From: Metridium senile
Taxonomy: Eukaryota > Cnidaria > Anthozoa > Actiniaria > Metridiidae
NCBI GenBank assembly: GCA_949775045.1
Contig: OX459096.1
Span: forward strand, 32,855,160-32,919,159
Reading direction: 5' to 3'
Length of the DNA stretch: 64,000 nucleotides
A program made the position numbers and the translations under genes. Position 1 is the stretch's first letter. Each line of letters opens with the position of its first letter. The notes below the pieces were generated by a model. It was not told the origin of the DNA, did no database searches, and saw only the letters and a list, made by a program, of their open reading frames with translations. Below are positions 9,501 to 20,210 of this stretch, piece after piece.

Positions 9501-12500
9501 TCGACGCCTTAGTATCTTCAACAGATAACTGATAACTTCCACGGGAAAACCAGAATACCACGTCCAGAATAAGATGTAGAAATATTAAGTAAGAGACAAA
9601 TACCGACATGCTTTGCAGCGTTAAGAGTGTCGACTGTTTCGTCGGCTGCGAAAACGATTTCTGAATTAAATAGCCGTGAAACCCGGAGGGGGGGACTCCA
9701 TTGTCAAAGAGGCGGGGGGCGGGGATGCTCGCCGTCCCTTTTAGGGGTTGAAATAGTGTTTTGGTCCCGCTTAGGGTGTTAATGAACACGAATCCCCACC
9801 AGCTGAGTTTTGTGGTCCCATCTGAGGGCTTAATAAGACAACAATGCTTCTTTTTAACAACATCGTCCGCATAAAACGTATACGAGCAGAAGGCACGTTT
9901 TTAATTGGTCACTTTTAGGGATGAAATTCCATTGCTGCCCCGCCCATAATCTTACAACACAGTCCCTTTAAAGGTTCATTTTCGAAATTTTCGGCGAGCA
10001 TCCCTACCCTCATTTATAAGGGAGTTCCCCCCCCCCCCCCCCCCCCCCCCTCCCCCGGGCCGTGACCTTGGCAGACTTGCACAGAGATGTACCATAACCT
10101 TCCTGAACAGTGAAAATAGGTATATAAAATAGGTATATAAAATAGGTATATAAAATAGGTATATGAAATAGGTATATAAAATAGGTATATAAAATAGGTA
10201 TATAAAATAGGTATATAAAATAGGTATATAAAATAGGTATATAAAATAGGTATATAAAATAGGTATATAAAATAGGTATATAAAATAGGTATATAAAATA
10301 GGTATATGAAATAGGTATATAAAATAGGTATATAAAATAGGTATATAAAATAGGTATATAAAATAGGTATATAAAATAGGTATATGAAATAGGTATATAA
10401 AATAGGTATATAAAATAGGTAATATGAAATAGGTATATAAAATAGGTATATGAAATAGGTATATAAAATAGGTATATAAAATAGGTATATAAAATAGGTA
10501 TATAAAATAGGTATATAAAATAGGTATATAAAATAGGTATATGAAATAGGTATATAAAATAGGTATATAAAATAGGTATATAAAATAGGTATATAAAATA
10601 GGTATATAAAATAGGTATATGAAATAGGTATATAAAATAGGTATATAAAATAGGTATATAAAATAGGTATATAAAATAGGTATATAAAATAGGTATATAA
10701 AATAGGTATATGAAATAGGTATATAAAATAGGTATATGAAATAGGTATATAAAATAGGTATATAAAATAGGTATATAAAATAGGTATATAAAATAGGTAT
10801 ATGAAATAGGTATATAAAATAGGTATATAAAATAGGTATATAAAATAGGTATATAAAATAGGTATATAAAATAGGTATATAAAATAGGTATATAAAATAG
10901 GTATATAAAATAGGTATATAAAATAGGTATATAAAATAGGTATATGAAATAGGTATATAAAATAGGTATATAAAATAGGTATATAAAATAGGTATATAAA
11001 ATAGGTATATAAAATAGGTATATGAAATAGGTATATAAAATAGGTATATAAAATAGGTATATGAAATAGGTATATAAAATAGGTATATGAAATAGGTATA
11101 TAAAATAGGTATATAAAATAGGTATATAAAATAGGTATATAAAATAGGTATATAAAATAGGTATATGAAATAGGTATATAAAATAGGTATATGAAATAGG
11201 TATATAAAATAGGTATATAAAATAGGTATATAAAATAGGTATATGAAATAGGTATATGAAATAGGTATATAAAATAGGTATATGAAATAGGTATATAAAA
11301 TAGGTATATAAAATAGGTATATAAAATAGGTATATAAAATAGGTATATAAAATAGGTATATAAAATAGGTATATGAAATAGGTATATAAAATAGGTATAT
11401 GAAATAGGTATATAAAATAGGTATATAAAATAGGTATATAAAATAGGTATATAAAATAGGTATATAAAATAGGTATATAAAATAGGTATATAAAATAGGT
11501 ATATGAAATAGGTATATAAAATAGGTATATAAAATAGGTATATAAAATAGGTATATAAAATAGGTATATAAAATAGGTATATAAAATAGGTATATAAAAT
11601 AGGTATATAAAATAGGTATATAAAATAGGTATATGAAATAGGTATATAAAATAGGTATATGAAATAGGTATATAAAATAGGTATATAAAATAGGTATATA
11701 AAATAGGTATATAAAATAGGTATATAAAATAGGTATATAAAATAGGTATATAAAATAGGTATATAAAATAGGTATATGAAATAGGTATATAAAATAGGTA
11801 TATGAAATAGGTATATAAAATAGGTATATAAAATAGGTATATAAAATAGGTATATAAAATAGGTATATAAAATAGGTATATGAAATAGGTATATAAAATA
11901 GGTATATAAAATAGGTATATAAAATAGGTATATAAAATAGGTATATAAAATAGGTATATAAAATAGGTATATAAAATAGGTATATGAAATAGGTATATAA
12001 AATAGGTATATGAAATAGGTATATAAAATAGGTATATAAAATAGGTATATAAAATAGGTATATAAAATAGGTATATAAAATAGGTATATAAAATAGGTAT
12101 ATAAAATAGGTATATGAAATAGGTATATAAAATAGGTATATAAAATAGGTATATAAAATAGGTATATAAAATAGGTATATGAAATAGGTATATAAAATAG
12201 GTATATGAAATAGGTATATAAAATAGGTATATAAAATAGGTATATGAAATAGGTATATAAAATAGGTATATAAAATAGGTATATAAAATAGGTATATGAA
12301 ATAGGTATATAAAATAGGTATATAAAATAGGTATATAAAATAGGTATATGAAATAGGTATATAAAATAGGTATATGAAATAGGTATATCGCAGGAGTTAT
12401 ATATAATTTACCTCATGCGGATGACGGTGCACCACCAAGACTCGTAGCCCTCGTACAAATATACCAAGACCAGAAACGATAAAACAAACAGCGATGATTT

Positions 12501-14919
12501 TACACGCCCTGAAAGAACAGCAAGTGAAAAAAAACGTATCAAAGATATGCCTATTGTTCTGTTGCAATCTCTACATGTTAAAGAAAAAGAAAAAAATCTC
12601 GCGCGCTAATCAAAGTCTTTTGTTACTTCTCACCTACAATACCATATATGGTAATGGCATTGTTTTCAAGATTGCATACGGTATTTCAGATACGAATCAA
12701 AACGTAAAAACCAAAAAGTAATATCAAAGAATATCGCGATTCTGGTATCACTTTCTTTTATTTTGAGAAGCCATTTTTTCCGGTAATGCCGTCTTAGGAT
12801 TCCGTGCGTGATTGGCTCAAACTAGTTTATAATTGACATCACTTATGCGTACCAGCGATTTCGCTCAAAAACATATCGAAATAGCAGAATTTCTCTCCTG
12901 GCTCATGATAGCGCTCTTGATATTAAACTTGTTCAATATTATGTACTGAAATCTGCTACCGCGGCAACAACATTCGTGTGAACTCATTGGTACACTCGCG
13001 AGGGAATCCACGAGGGAGCAAAACCGCTCGTGTGCAGAGAAGGTTTTTTTATTATTATTATTATTAATAATTAACACATATACACACAAAATTTACAATT
13101 AAGGAATGTCACAATAAATGTGACACACGATATTGATAACGAATAACAGAAAAAAAAATACACAAACAATTTACAATTTAAGAGTGACGCAATAAATGCG
13201 ACACACGAGAAGACAATGATTCATATTATTTACTTTTATATTTTAAAATATATAAACTAAATTTTAATATCCTTCTAATTTAAGGAAGGAGAAGTTAAAC
13301 TTAAACACAAACCTTTGTTCTCTGTCCCAGGAGTAGAATTCTCCTTTCTCGCCAAGAAATCTCCAAATAACAATAGCTGTAGTAATCACGTCCAGTAAAG
13401 AATCGAACTAGGAGAAAAGAACACTCGATTAGAATGGAAAATGAGATAAACACCGTAGGGTTAGGGTTTAGAGTTAGAGTTAGGGTTAGTACTGAATTGT
13501 GCTTTTCATGCGCCGTTCAACACACAGAACTGTTGAGCAGTGAATGCTGCAGTGAATTGCATACGGAAAATGAGCGCATTGCGACAAATAGTGGATCATA
13601 ATTATAGAGTTTAGTAAAGTTAAGTCAACGTTTTTTACGGTGTTACAAATTTCATTATATTAACTATTATAATTATATCAGTGTTGTTTATATACTCATT
13701 GCTCAACAATATTCTATTCTTGTATCTATATATCATTTCATGTTAACTTATAATTAACCAATTTATATATTTTGTTGACAACAGTTTTTCAAATAACCTC
13801 AATATTCTATTATAATTTTCATTTTTAATACATGTTCCGTTCAATAACAACTTTACAAAACAGCATCAGCGCATTTCTAGGTTTGAATGGCTTTATAGTG
13901 AGCTTTCGGTTTTCAGTATTCATCGTTTTTTGAAACGGCTGTATAATAATAAATCATTGGAGAGAGGGGGGAATCAGTGTAACCAACCGTGCCATTTTAA
14001 TGCACAGTTCCGCAATGTTTAAACTTGGTCTTTCAGATATTGTAATACTTACAGCAAACCCAAAAGCCGCAGAACTCCTTGCTTTACTGGATATCGCTGT
14101 AAAATAAGTATTTCACCAAACATCATGAGCTTAGGCTTATATAGTCACGTTTTTTAAGAAATTAAAACATAAAACAACAGAAAAGAAAATCAGAGAAAAG
14201 CAAAATGAATAAGATAAATGAGCGCGGTTTGTAAATTTATTCCATTGCAAGCCAATTTTGGTAAAAAAAAAAAAAAAACACGAGCGTTTATGTCGACTGG
14301 GATCCCTGTGGTAATATTTGCGTCAGTCAATATATAAGACTGCAAAACAGTACTGGTCCCTACTTTTACACAAAAACTCCGAAGACGTCCGATCGAGTGA
14401 ATGGCAGGGAGTGAGGCGAGAGAGGAGAAACGCAGAAAATACTTTTCGCATGTCTCTCAGCGGCACGACTCCTGTCCTTCACTCTCATTCGTCACGTTCC
14501 TCCTCATTCTCTTTCGGATGCAAAGACCAAGACCGAAAGGAATGCTGGTTATGTGCTGTTAATGCATGAAATCAGACTTGTTTTCTAAAGAATTCGAACT
14601 AATAACAAAATGTGAGCATCAGTTCACGTGCAATTTTGTCGATAACAAGTGTAATTTCAATATATTACCAACACAAAACCAGCATTCATTTCGGTCTTGG
14701 CTTGATGCTTGTTGCTTTAGCGGCGAAAACAAATTGAAAGCGAAGGGAGAGAGCCCTGGGAAAGAGGTTGCACCTCAAGGAACGAGGGATACTTACAAAG
14801 TGCAGTCAGACCAATTACTAATGTGAAGACGATTGATATACACGACAAACCAAGGGCAGTATTTCTCCACCTCTTTGCAAGATGGCATGTAAGGTGTTTC
14901 TCTTTTTGAAGAAGATAAT
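6561..14919 (-). CDS. TMEM163: TMEM163-like multi-pass zinc-transporter-family protein (first exon not found)
   Basis: Seven minus-strand exons join in perfect phase: 14797-14919, 14053-14096, 13313-13407, 12412-12508, 8474-8585, 7788-7929 and 6561-6618 (stop at 6561-6563), giving 223 residues. Landmarks in order: KRWRNTALGLSCISIVFTLV (TM1), AAFGFAFDSLLDVITTAIV (TM2), ACKIIAVCFIVSGLGIF (TM3), FGGVQIISGVSLVVYSIL (TM4), DGYNSLAGATLSLGMLM (TM5) and KSVWFLDASIALCTSLAI (TM6), then a short Asp-rich tail. These align by memory with human TMEM163 (FAFDAILDVLSS, TDGFNSLVGG, AVWYLDGSIGV). TMEM163 belongs to the cation-diffusion-facilitator group and exports zinc at plasma membrane and vesicles; the conserved FDxxLD aspartates, implicated in zinc handling, are present. 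The exon encoding the cytosolic N-terminus should lie 5' of 14919 but is not recognisable. Introns carry two striking repeat arrays (7261-7787 and 10111-12389). Confidence 0.88.
6985..7205 (+). mobile_element. SINE family 1, diverged copy
   Basis: The copy has CTCTGCGCTGTGGAGTAGG, the B-box-like GGTTCGAGTCC, then GGACATGGAATATTTGTGAG and the body motif GATGTGTTGTTCTCTCC seen in the full copy at 1778-2078. It lies in the last intron of the TMEM163-like gene, antisense to it. Confidence 0.5.
7261..7787 (-). repeat. Tandem array of exon copies in a TMEM163-like intron
   Basis: About six and a half units of 78-84 bp lie directly downstream of the exon at 7788-7929. Read on the minus strand, each unit is a GTTTTAG acceptor-like site, an exon-like block of 51-58 bp encoding roughly ALIGVCTSLAIGIYGI, and a GTATGG donor-like site. 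The spacer between donor and next acceptor is only 27 bp. The exon-like block copies the last third of TM6 from the neighbouring real exon. The 51-bp version is phase-symmetric, so inclusion would add 17 residues without shifting frame. Some units carry a 4-bp insertion (CTGA) that would shift it. Acceptor motifs start near 7270, 7354, 7436, 7520, 7602, 7680 and 7759. Confidence 0.85.
9682..10059. mobile_element. hAT-type MITE with CCCGG(G) ends, degenerate copy
   Basis: The ends CCCGGAGGGGGGGACTCC (9682) and, inverted, GGGAGTTCCCCC...CCCCCGGG (about 10020-10059) match the cleaner copy at 55329-55562, and the interior carries the same CCCTTTTAGGG words. The flanks share CCGTGA on both sides, compatible with an eroded 8-bp target-site duplication. 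A long C homopolymer sits at 10028-10050. Confidence 0.5.
10111..12389. repeat. 13-bp minisatellite, about 175 copies
   Basis: The unit AAAATAGGTATAT is repeated for about 2.28 kb with almost no length variation (one unit near 10420 has an extra base). Nearly all variation is one position: A or G in TATATAAAAT versus TATATGAAAT. The pattern of A and G units is itself locally repetitive, suggesting higher-order amplification. The array lies in the intron 3' of the TMEM163-like exon at 12412-12508. On the gene's strand its first unit begins about 21 bp past the splice donor. Confidence 0.95.
13455..13489 (+). repeat. Short interstitial telomere-like repeat
   Basis: Variants of TTAGGG occur in tandem (TAGGGTTAGGGTTTAGAG and GTTAGAGTTAGGGTTAG). 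TTAGGG is the telomere repeat of cnidarians and most animals. The stretch is only about 35 bp and degenerate, so it may be chance or a repair scar. Confidence 0.5.
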
Positions 14920-15044
14920 CTAAAAAACAGTGGTATATAAAATCAGGAAACGTGCACTATAGCATGCACTGCCAGCTGCATGAAGCCGACCACAAAAGAC
15001 GTATATACAAATCTTGGAACACAGAACCTTCAAATGTCACATCT

Positions 15045-15185
15045 AAGGGCCTGTTTACATGGAGATAGGGTCACCCTCCTAGGAGGGTCACCCTACCATA
15101 AGGGACAAAACATAGCCCTCCTTTACATGAAAACTCGACAAGGGTCACCCCGGAGGTAGGGCTAGGTCGTTAAGCTTCGAAAAAC
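15045..15185. mobile_element. hAT-type MITE end (GGGCCTGTTTACATGGAG)
   Basis: GGCCTGTTTACATGGAGATA followed by internal palindromes (GGGTCACCCTCCTAGGAGGG) resembles the ends of hAT-derived MITEs whose termini read as GGCC(C)TGTTTACA. Only one end is convincing here. A (CAAA)n tract follows at 15244-15500. Confidence 0.35.
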
Positions 15186-15243
15186 AAGCTTGGGTAAGCG
15201 TTCTCTTTTTGCGCTAAATTCAGTTTTCAAATATACAAAATAG

Positions 15244-15500
15244 ACACTCAAACAAACAAACAAACAAACAAACAAACAAACAAAACAAACAAACAAAACA
15301 AACAACTAAACAAACATAAATAATCTAATCTTGACAAACAAATAGACAATCAAACAAAAACAAACGAACTATACAAACAAAATAGACAATCAAACAAAAA
15401 CAAACAAAACAAACAACTCAACAAACTATACAAAACAAAATAGACGGCAAATAAACAAACAAATAAGACAAACAACTAAACAAACAAATACAAAACAAAA
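15244..15500 (+). repeat. (CAAA)n-rich simple repeat
   Basis: Tetranucleotide CAAA/AAAC repeats with interruptions (AATAGACAATCAAACAAAAA twice). No coding potential. Confidence 0.8.
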
Positions 15501-16469
15501 CAAAAACAAGTTCAACCAATCATACAACCTTTCAACCAAACAGCCAACACAAACCTAAAAAAGGCAAACAACTAACTACTTTGTCCAAAATTAATTTTGT
15601 TTATTTATCGTTTTGATGTAGGTTTTTTAACTCAGTAAAATCAAACACAACATTTTCCCTAGCTTAAAAGTATGTTTTTTTCAATTGCATGGTAATATTT
15701 TTCAGCATAAAAATTTCATGAGCAATAATGCGCACAATAAATTACTTTTTTCCAAGAAAATCGCTTGAACTAACGCAAAAAGGGCAACAATGGTACAACA
15801 ACCTACTTTATTTGAAGCCATTGAAATTGAAAAAAACAAAACAATTAAAAAAGCAGTATTTGAATAACATTTGCAAGAAAATAAGCTCTCTAGTAGTCCA
15901 GTCAATCTGTGGTTTGAGTCCAAACAAATTGCAATAGAATTTTTCTCACTGTAATTATGTTAGGATAGGTGTCCTAAACAACATACTAAAAATCCCAAAA
16001 AATCCCTTCGGTGGAACATCCTCAAAAATTGAATTTAAGATTTCATCATTTCACCACAGGGACCCCACAATTGGAAAAAAATTGATCAAGCTATTAAATT
16101 TTGTCAAATATGAAAAAATAGAAAGATTTCCATTACATTATGATAGAATAGTGTTTCTGTACAGATATTTTCAATTTCCAATCAAATTCGTTGAAGTAAC
16201 ATGATAAAAATCAATATATAGAATACTTCTCACCACAGGGATCCCGCATCTCAAAACTGAAATTTTAAAATTTCCGAAAAAATTTCTGAAGGAATTTCAC
16301 TAGAGAAGTGAAGATAAAAATCACTATTATAGTTTTGTTTTGTTGTGAATTCAGAACAAAAATGTTCATTCATAATGTGTGAAGTATTTATACCCGCTTC
16401 ACTATAGCCTGCATCACATTATAGTCTTTTTCTCGGTTTAGCAAGTTTGCCGTTTTAGGTCCCGTCGAC

Positions 16470-16842
16470 GTCCACACTAGTGCGTTTTAGTTTGAAAACA
16501 CATACATTTTGATCCGTTTAGGCTTTCCGTCCACACTAATACGCTAAGCGTATCATCGAAACCGCATCGATTTGAAAACGCTCTTGAAAGTGGATCAAAA
16601 TGAAAACGCATACATATCGTATTAGTGTGAACGGTCGAAAACGTATCGAAATGAAAACGCTTACGTCAAATGTACCACATTAGCATGTGCATGTTGTCAA
16701 ACTTACGCAACACCATCGTTTCGATCGTTTTTGAGCGTATTAGTATGGACAGTCGAAAACGGAGCAAAACGGTAGTGTGGACGCGATCGATGCGTTTTCA
16801 AATCAAACGAAAACGGGTCCAAACGAAAACGCACTAGTGTGG
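16470..16842. mobile_element. MITE with GTCCACACTAGTGCGTTTT ends
   Basis: The left end GTCCACACTAGTGCGTTTT and right end AAAACGCACTAGTGTGG are inverted copies. The interior repeats further GAAAACGC-type words in both orientations. Similar GTCCACACTA-ended MITEs occur widely in animals and are usually placed in hAT. It is nested inside the foldback element at 15894-18734. Confidence 0.6.
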
Positions 16843-16852
16843 GGTTAAAGGT

Positions 16853-17065
16853 TGGCCAACCAGTTGGTATAGTTGGACAAGTGCTGGGCTATCGTGCGGG
16901 AAGTGTGGGATTCGCGTCTCGGCCAGACCAATACTCAGGGTCTTAAAATAGTTGAGAAGAAGGTGATGCCTTTGTAAATCGGCATTTGCAAATAGTTAGA
17001 CTTTCACGTCTTTTTCACGATAAGGATGTAAAACCAGAAGTCCCGTCTCTCCACACACCACACAC
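16853..17065 (+). mobile_element. Second SINE-like unit (family 2)
   Basis: GGTTGGCCAACCAGTTGGTATAG resembles an A-box region and GGGATTCGCGTCTCGGCCAG a diverged B box. They are followed by a conserved-looking body (ACTCAGGGTCTTAAAATAGTTGAG, TTTGCAAATAGTTAGACTTT). The layout fits a tRNA-derived SINE distinct from the copy at 1778-2078. Only one copy was noticed. Confidence 0.4.
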
Positions 17066-19659
17066 AACTGTTTGACTAAGAGTAGGGCACTGAGCTCATG
17101 GCGGTGTGGACATGGCTTACAATTCTAGCATTTAGATCGACTTTGCGGTAGGTATGTAAAAAGGTTGCTAGTAAATCAGGCCTCGTACTTAAATACAGCC
17201 ACTAGCAACCTCATGGACTTTGCCGAGTGCTGGGACTATACATAGACGAAGAGCCTTTTTATAACAAACGGCATGGTATTCAAGAAGCAGTGTTACCATA
17301 AATAAGTAAAGCTCCATTTTCAAATTTATCCGGGGTAGTGTAGACGGGCCTTTAGAAGAGCAAGCCAATGCCAGAAGAGGTTGTAGATAGTGAGGTGCGA
17401 CAATTGGTTTCTATTTACACTCATCAGATGAAAAAAACCCTGAAAATTCAAGAAGTGCTTTATTCATGAAATGTCTAAAATAGCGCAATTCACAGGTGGA
17501 AGAAGTGACCAGCAATCGCAGCCACTTAGAAGATATAGAAACCACTTAGTTCGGTAGTCACAGTTAGTGCAACAGGAAACCACTCATACTGTAAACGTGC
17601 CGTCGGTACATTTAAATACAGATGATGGAGTTTATCGATCCTTTCTATATACGAATCAAACCTTGTTAGACGCGCCTGCTGCTATGCCAAGCTTTGACGG
17701 ATTAAAAATAGAACCAGTATTCTAATGCGCAGTGTGAATACTGCTGATAGACTGATGCTTGGTAGAGAACTGACAGAAATAATGCTGAATCCCATTGCAA
17801 ATGGCCTCTTTATATAGTATGTTCAATCGTCTTGCCGCTTAGCATATGTACAAATGTACTACAGCGTATCTCATTAGTTAAATTATAACATTCAATCTCA
17901 AGGTCGTGACGAGGGATGTGGAATCAGGGATCACATGCCTAGGATCAGGAATCACATATAGTCAGAATCAGCTGGAATCAGGGATCACAGAAGAGGGATC
18001 GGGATCATATGAATAAATTCATGGGTCAGGGATCAAAATGCGCGAGGCTTTGGGAGCAGGCCAGGATCTAATATAACTTTTTGTGTACAAAATCGGGATC
18101 AATTACGAGAAAATGTCCTTTGTAACGACCCATTAACAAAAATGAAAATAAACAAGTCTTGCTGCTTCGCAGCTCAAAATACGTGTCAGGGAGAAAGTTA
18201 GGCAAGCCTCTGGTATTAGTATAGGTATAAATACTTCACACATTATGAATAAACATTTTTGTTCTGAATTCACAATGAAACAAAACTCTATTAGTGATTT
18301 TTATATTCACTTCTCTAGTGAAATTCCTTCAGAAATTTTTTCGAAAATTTTAAAATTTCAGTTTTGAGATGCGGGATCCCTGTGGTGAGAAGTATTCTAT
18401 ATATTGATTTTTATCATATTTCTTCAACCTATTTGATTGGAAATTGAAAACATCTGTACAGAAACACTATTCTATCATAATGTAATGGAAATATTTCTAT
18501 CATTTCATATTTGACAAAATTTAACAGCTTGGTCATATTTTTTCAAATTGCGGGTTCCCTGTGGTGAAATGATGAAATCTTTAATTCGATTTTTGAGGAT
18601 GTTCCACCGATGGGATTTTTTGGGATTTTTAGTATGTTGTTTAGGACACCTATCCTAACATAACTACAGTGAGAAAAATTCTATTGCAATTTGTTTGGAC
18701 TGGACCCAAAAAAATCCGTAGATTGACTGGACTATAGTCAAAACTACTTGACGGGCATGACTGATCTCTTCATCGATAAGATCGAAAAAATGGCTTCAAA
18801 TCATATTGAAACGAAGCTAAAAAATGGTTACATATATTAAAACAATACTTTTATTTAACGTTTTGCAGGTTTAAGTTAAGTTGCAAACAAGCTTTCATGC
18901 TAAAATCATTTTTTTAAATTCATATGTATAATTAGAATTTATATATTTTTTCGAGAACTATCAGGTTTGCATATATAAAATAGCACATGTGGCAGGGAAA
19001 TGATATCTGAATGGAGAAATTGAAACCCATTGTAACAAGATATATTTAATTAGAGGTAACTGTTTTCCCTGTGTCATGCAACGGAGAAAAATTGGATATT
19101 GAAAGAGCCAACAAGTCGACAAAATCGCCAATGCATAAAATATCCGCCAAAAATTATGAATTTTAATGAGGTTGAAACAGATCATCCGCATATTGTTTAT
19201 TTAGGATAAGTTTTAAATGTAAAGCAACAAATTGTGTTTGTTGTTTTCTTGTTAAAATGTACTTGTAGTAAATATCTTATTTCACAGAAAACAACCAGTA
19301 AGTTTGAATGATGTTAAGGATCATTTTACTAACCGTCATCGTTTGGCGATATGCATGGATCGGGTCCGTTGACTTCTTTCAGGTTTAATAAACCCGCATT
19401 TTGGTGACTTTGATCTCTGGTGTTTCCAGTGTTTGTTCCATAAGATGATTTACTTTCCATGCTTTCTTTAGCAATGGATAATCATTATTTGCCTTGGTTT
19501 TAAGCAAGCTGGAAGTGTGAGCTGGAAAAGCTACTCCTGGTCATTGTGCTCAGTTGTAAACAATGATTGATCCATGGGGGATTGGTACTGGAATGTCAGT
19601 CATCCGATGCATGTGGGAGAGGGGGAGGGTCAGGGATTAATTGTGCTTCACTGAAAAAT

Positions 19660-20210
19660 AAACCTCAAGGCGGCCAGTGACTTTAGACTTTAGACTTTAG
19701 TTTTTTCACACGTATAATTACATTTACAATAATGATATAACAAATTTGTTAATAACAATTATTTGTTTATGAAAATTGCAATATTCTGAAATCAGAAAAA
19801 AAAACACTGACAATGCTAAAGCTAGAGAAGTGAAAGTCAAGAAACAACAGTTTTTATAACATAGATAAGTTATAACGCGCGCTCTGATTGGCTTTTTAGC
19901 TATGAGCACGCGAATGGAGCACGCTGATTGCAATTTTTTTTCAAACATTTTTTTTCGATAGAACGCGCGTTCTGATTGAGTGCTAACCAGTTTAGTAGTC
20001 AGTTTTGAGAAAAGGTACACAAAAACAGTTATCATGTAAATGTCCTAAAGACCTTATTGAATGAACTTATTGAACAAATTTGAACATTTGTTCTAGGACA
20101 CAAGTCACTTGATTGATTAAGCTCGCGGAAAATTTTACGAGAATATGTGATTTGATAAAATCAAAATAGACAGTTTTGCATTATGATAACATTTTGTCTA
20201 TGTTATGAAA
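19660..20210. other. Intergenic, no gene seen
   Basis: AT-rich sequence with short direct repeats (TTTAGACTTTAGACTTTAG at 19682-19700) and a pair of short similar words around 19880 and 19965 (GCGCGC-TCTGATTGGC/GAGT). ORFs here lack protein-like composition. The missing first exon of the TMEM163-like gene could lie anywhere in 14920-22800. Confidence 0.3.

Larger units (their letters stand above)
15894..18734. mobile_element. 2.84-kb foldback transposon with 500-bp inverted arms
   Basis: The left arm (15894 to about 16395) and right arm (about 18226 to 18734) are inverted copies of about 500 bp with high identity. Ends are TAGTCCAGTCAATCT and AGATTGACTGGACTA. The trinucleotide TAG flanks both ends (15891-15893, 18735-18737), a likely 3-bp target-site duplication. 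Each arm carries two copies of a TCACCACAGGGAxCCC motif. The 1.8-kb middle has no transposase and contains another MITE (16470-16842) and a SINE-like unit (16853-17065), so it is non-autonomous. A 3-bp duplication would fit PIF/Harbinger, whose usual target is TWA; TAG is not the norm, so the superfamily stays open. Confidence 0.85.

Noticed and set aside
9315..9789. Minus-strand ORFs with a TM-like stretch (LHLILDVVFWFS) that could be a TMEM163-like exon
   Set aside because: The true LDV-containing exon is at 13313-13407 and the phases of 12412 and 8585 join directly, so no exon is missing here. The 9682-10059 part is a MITE.
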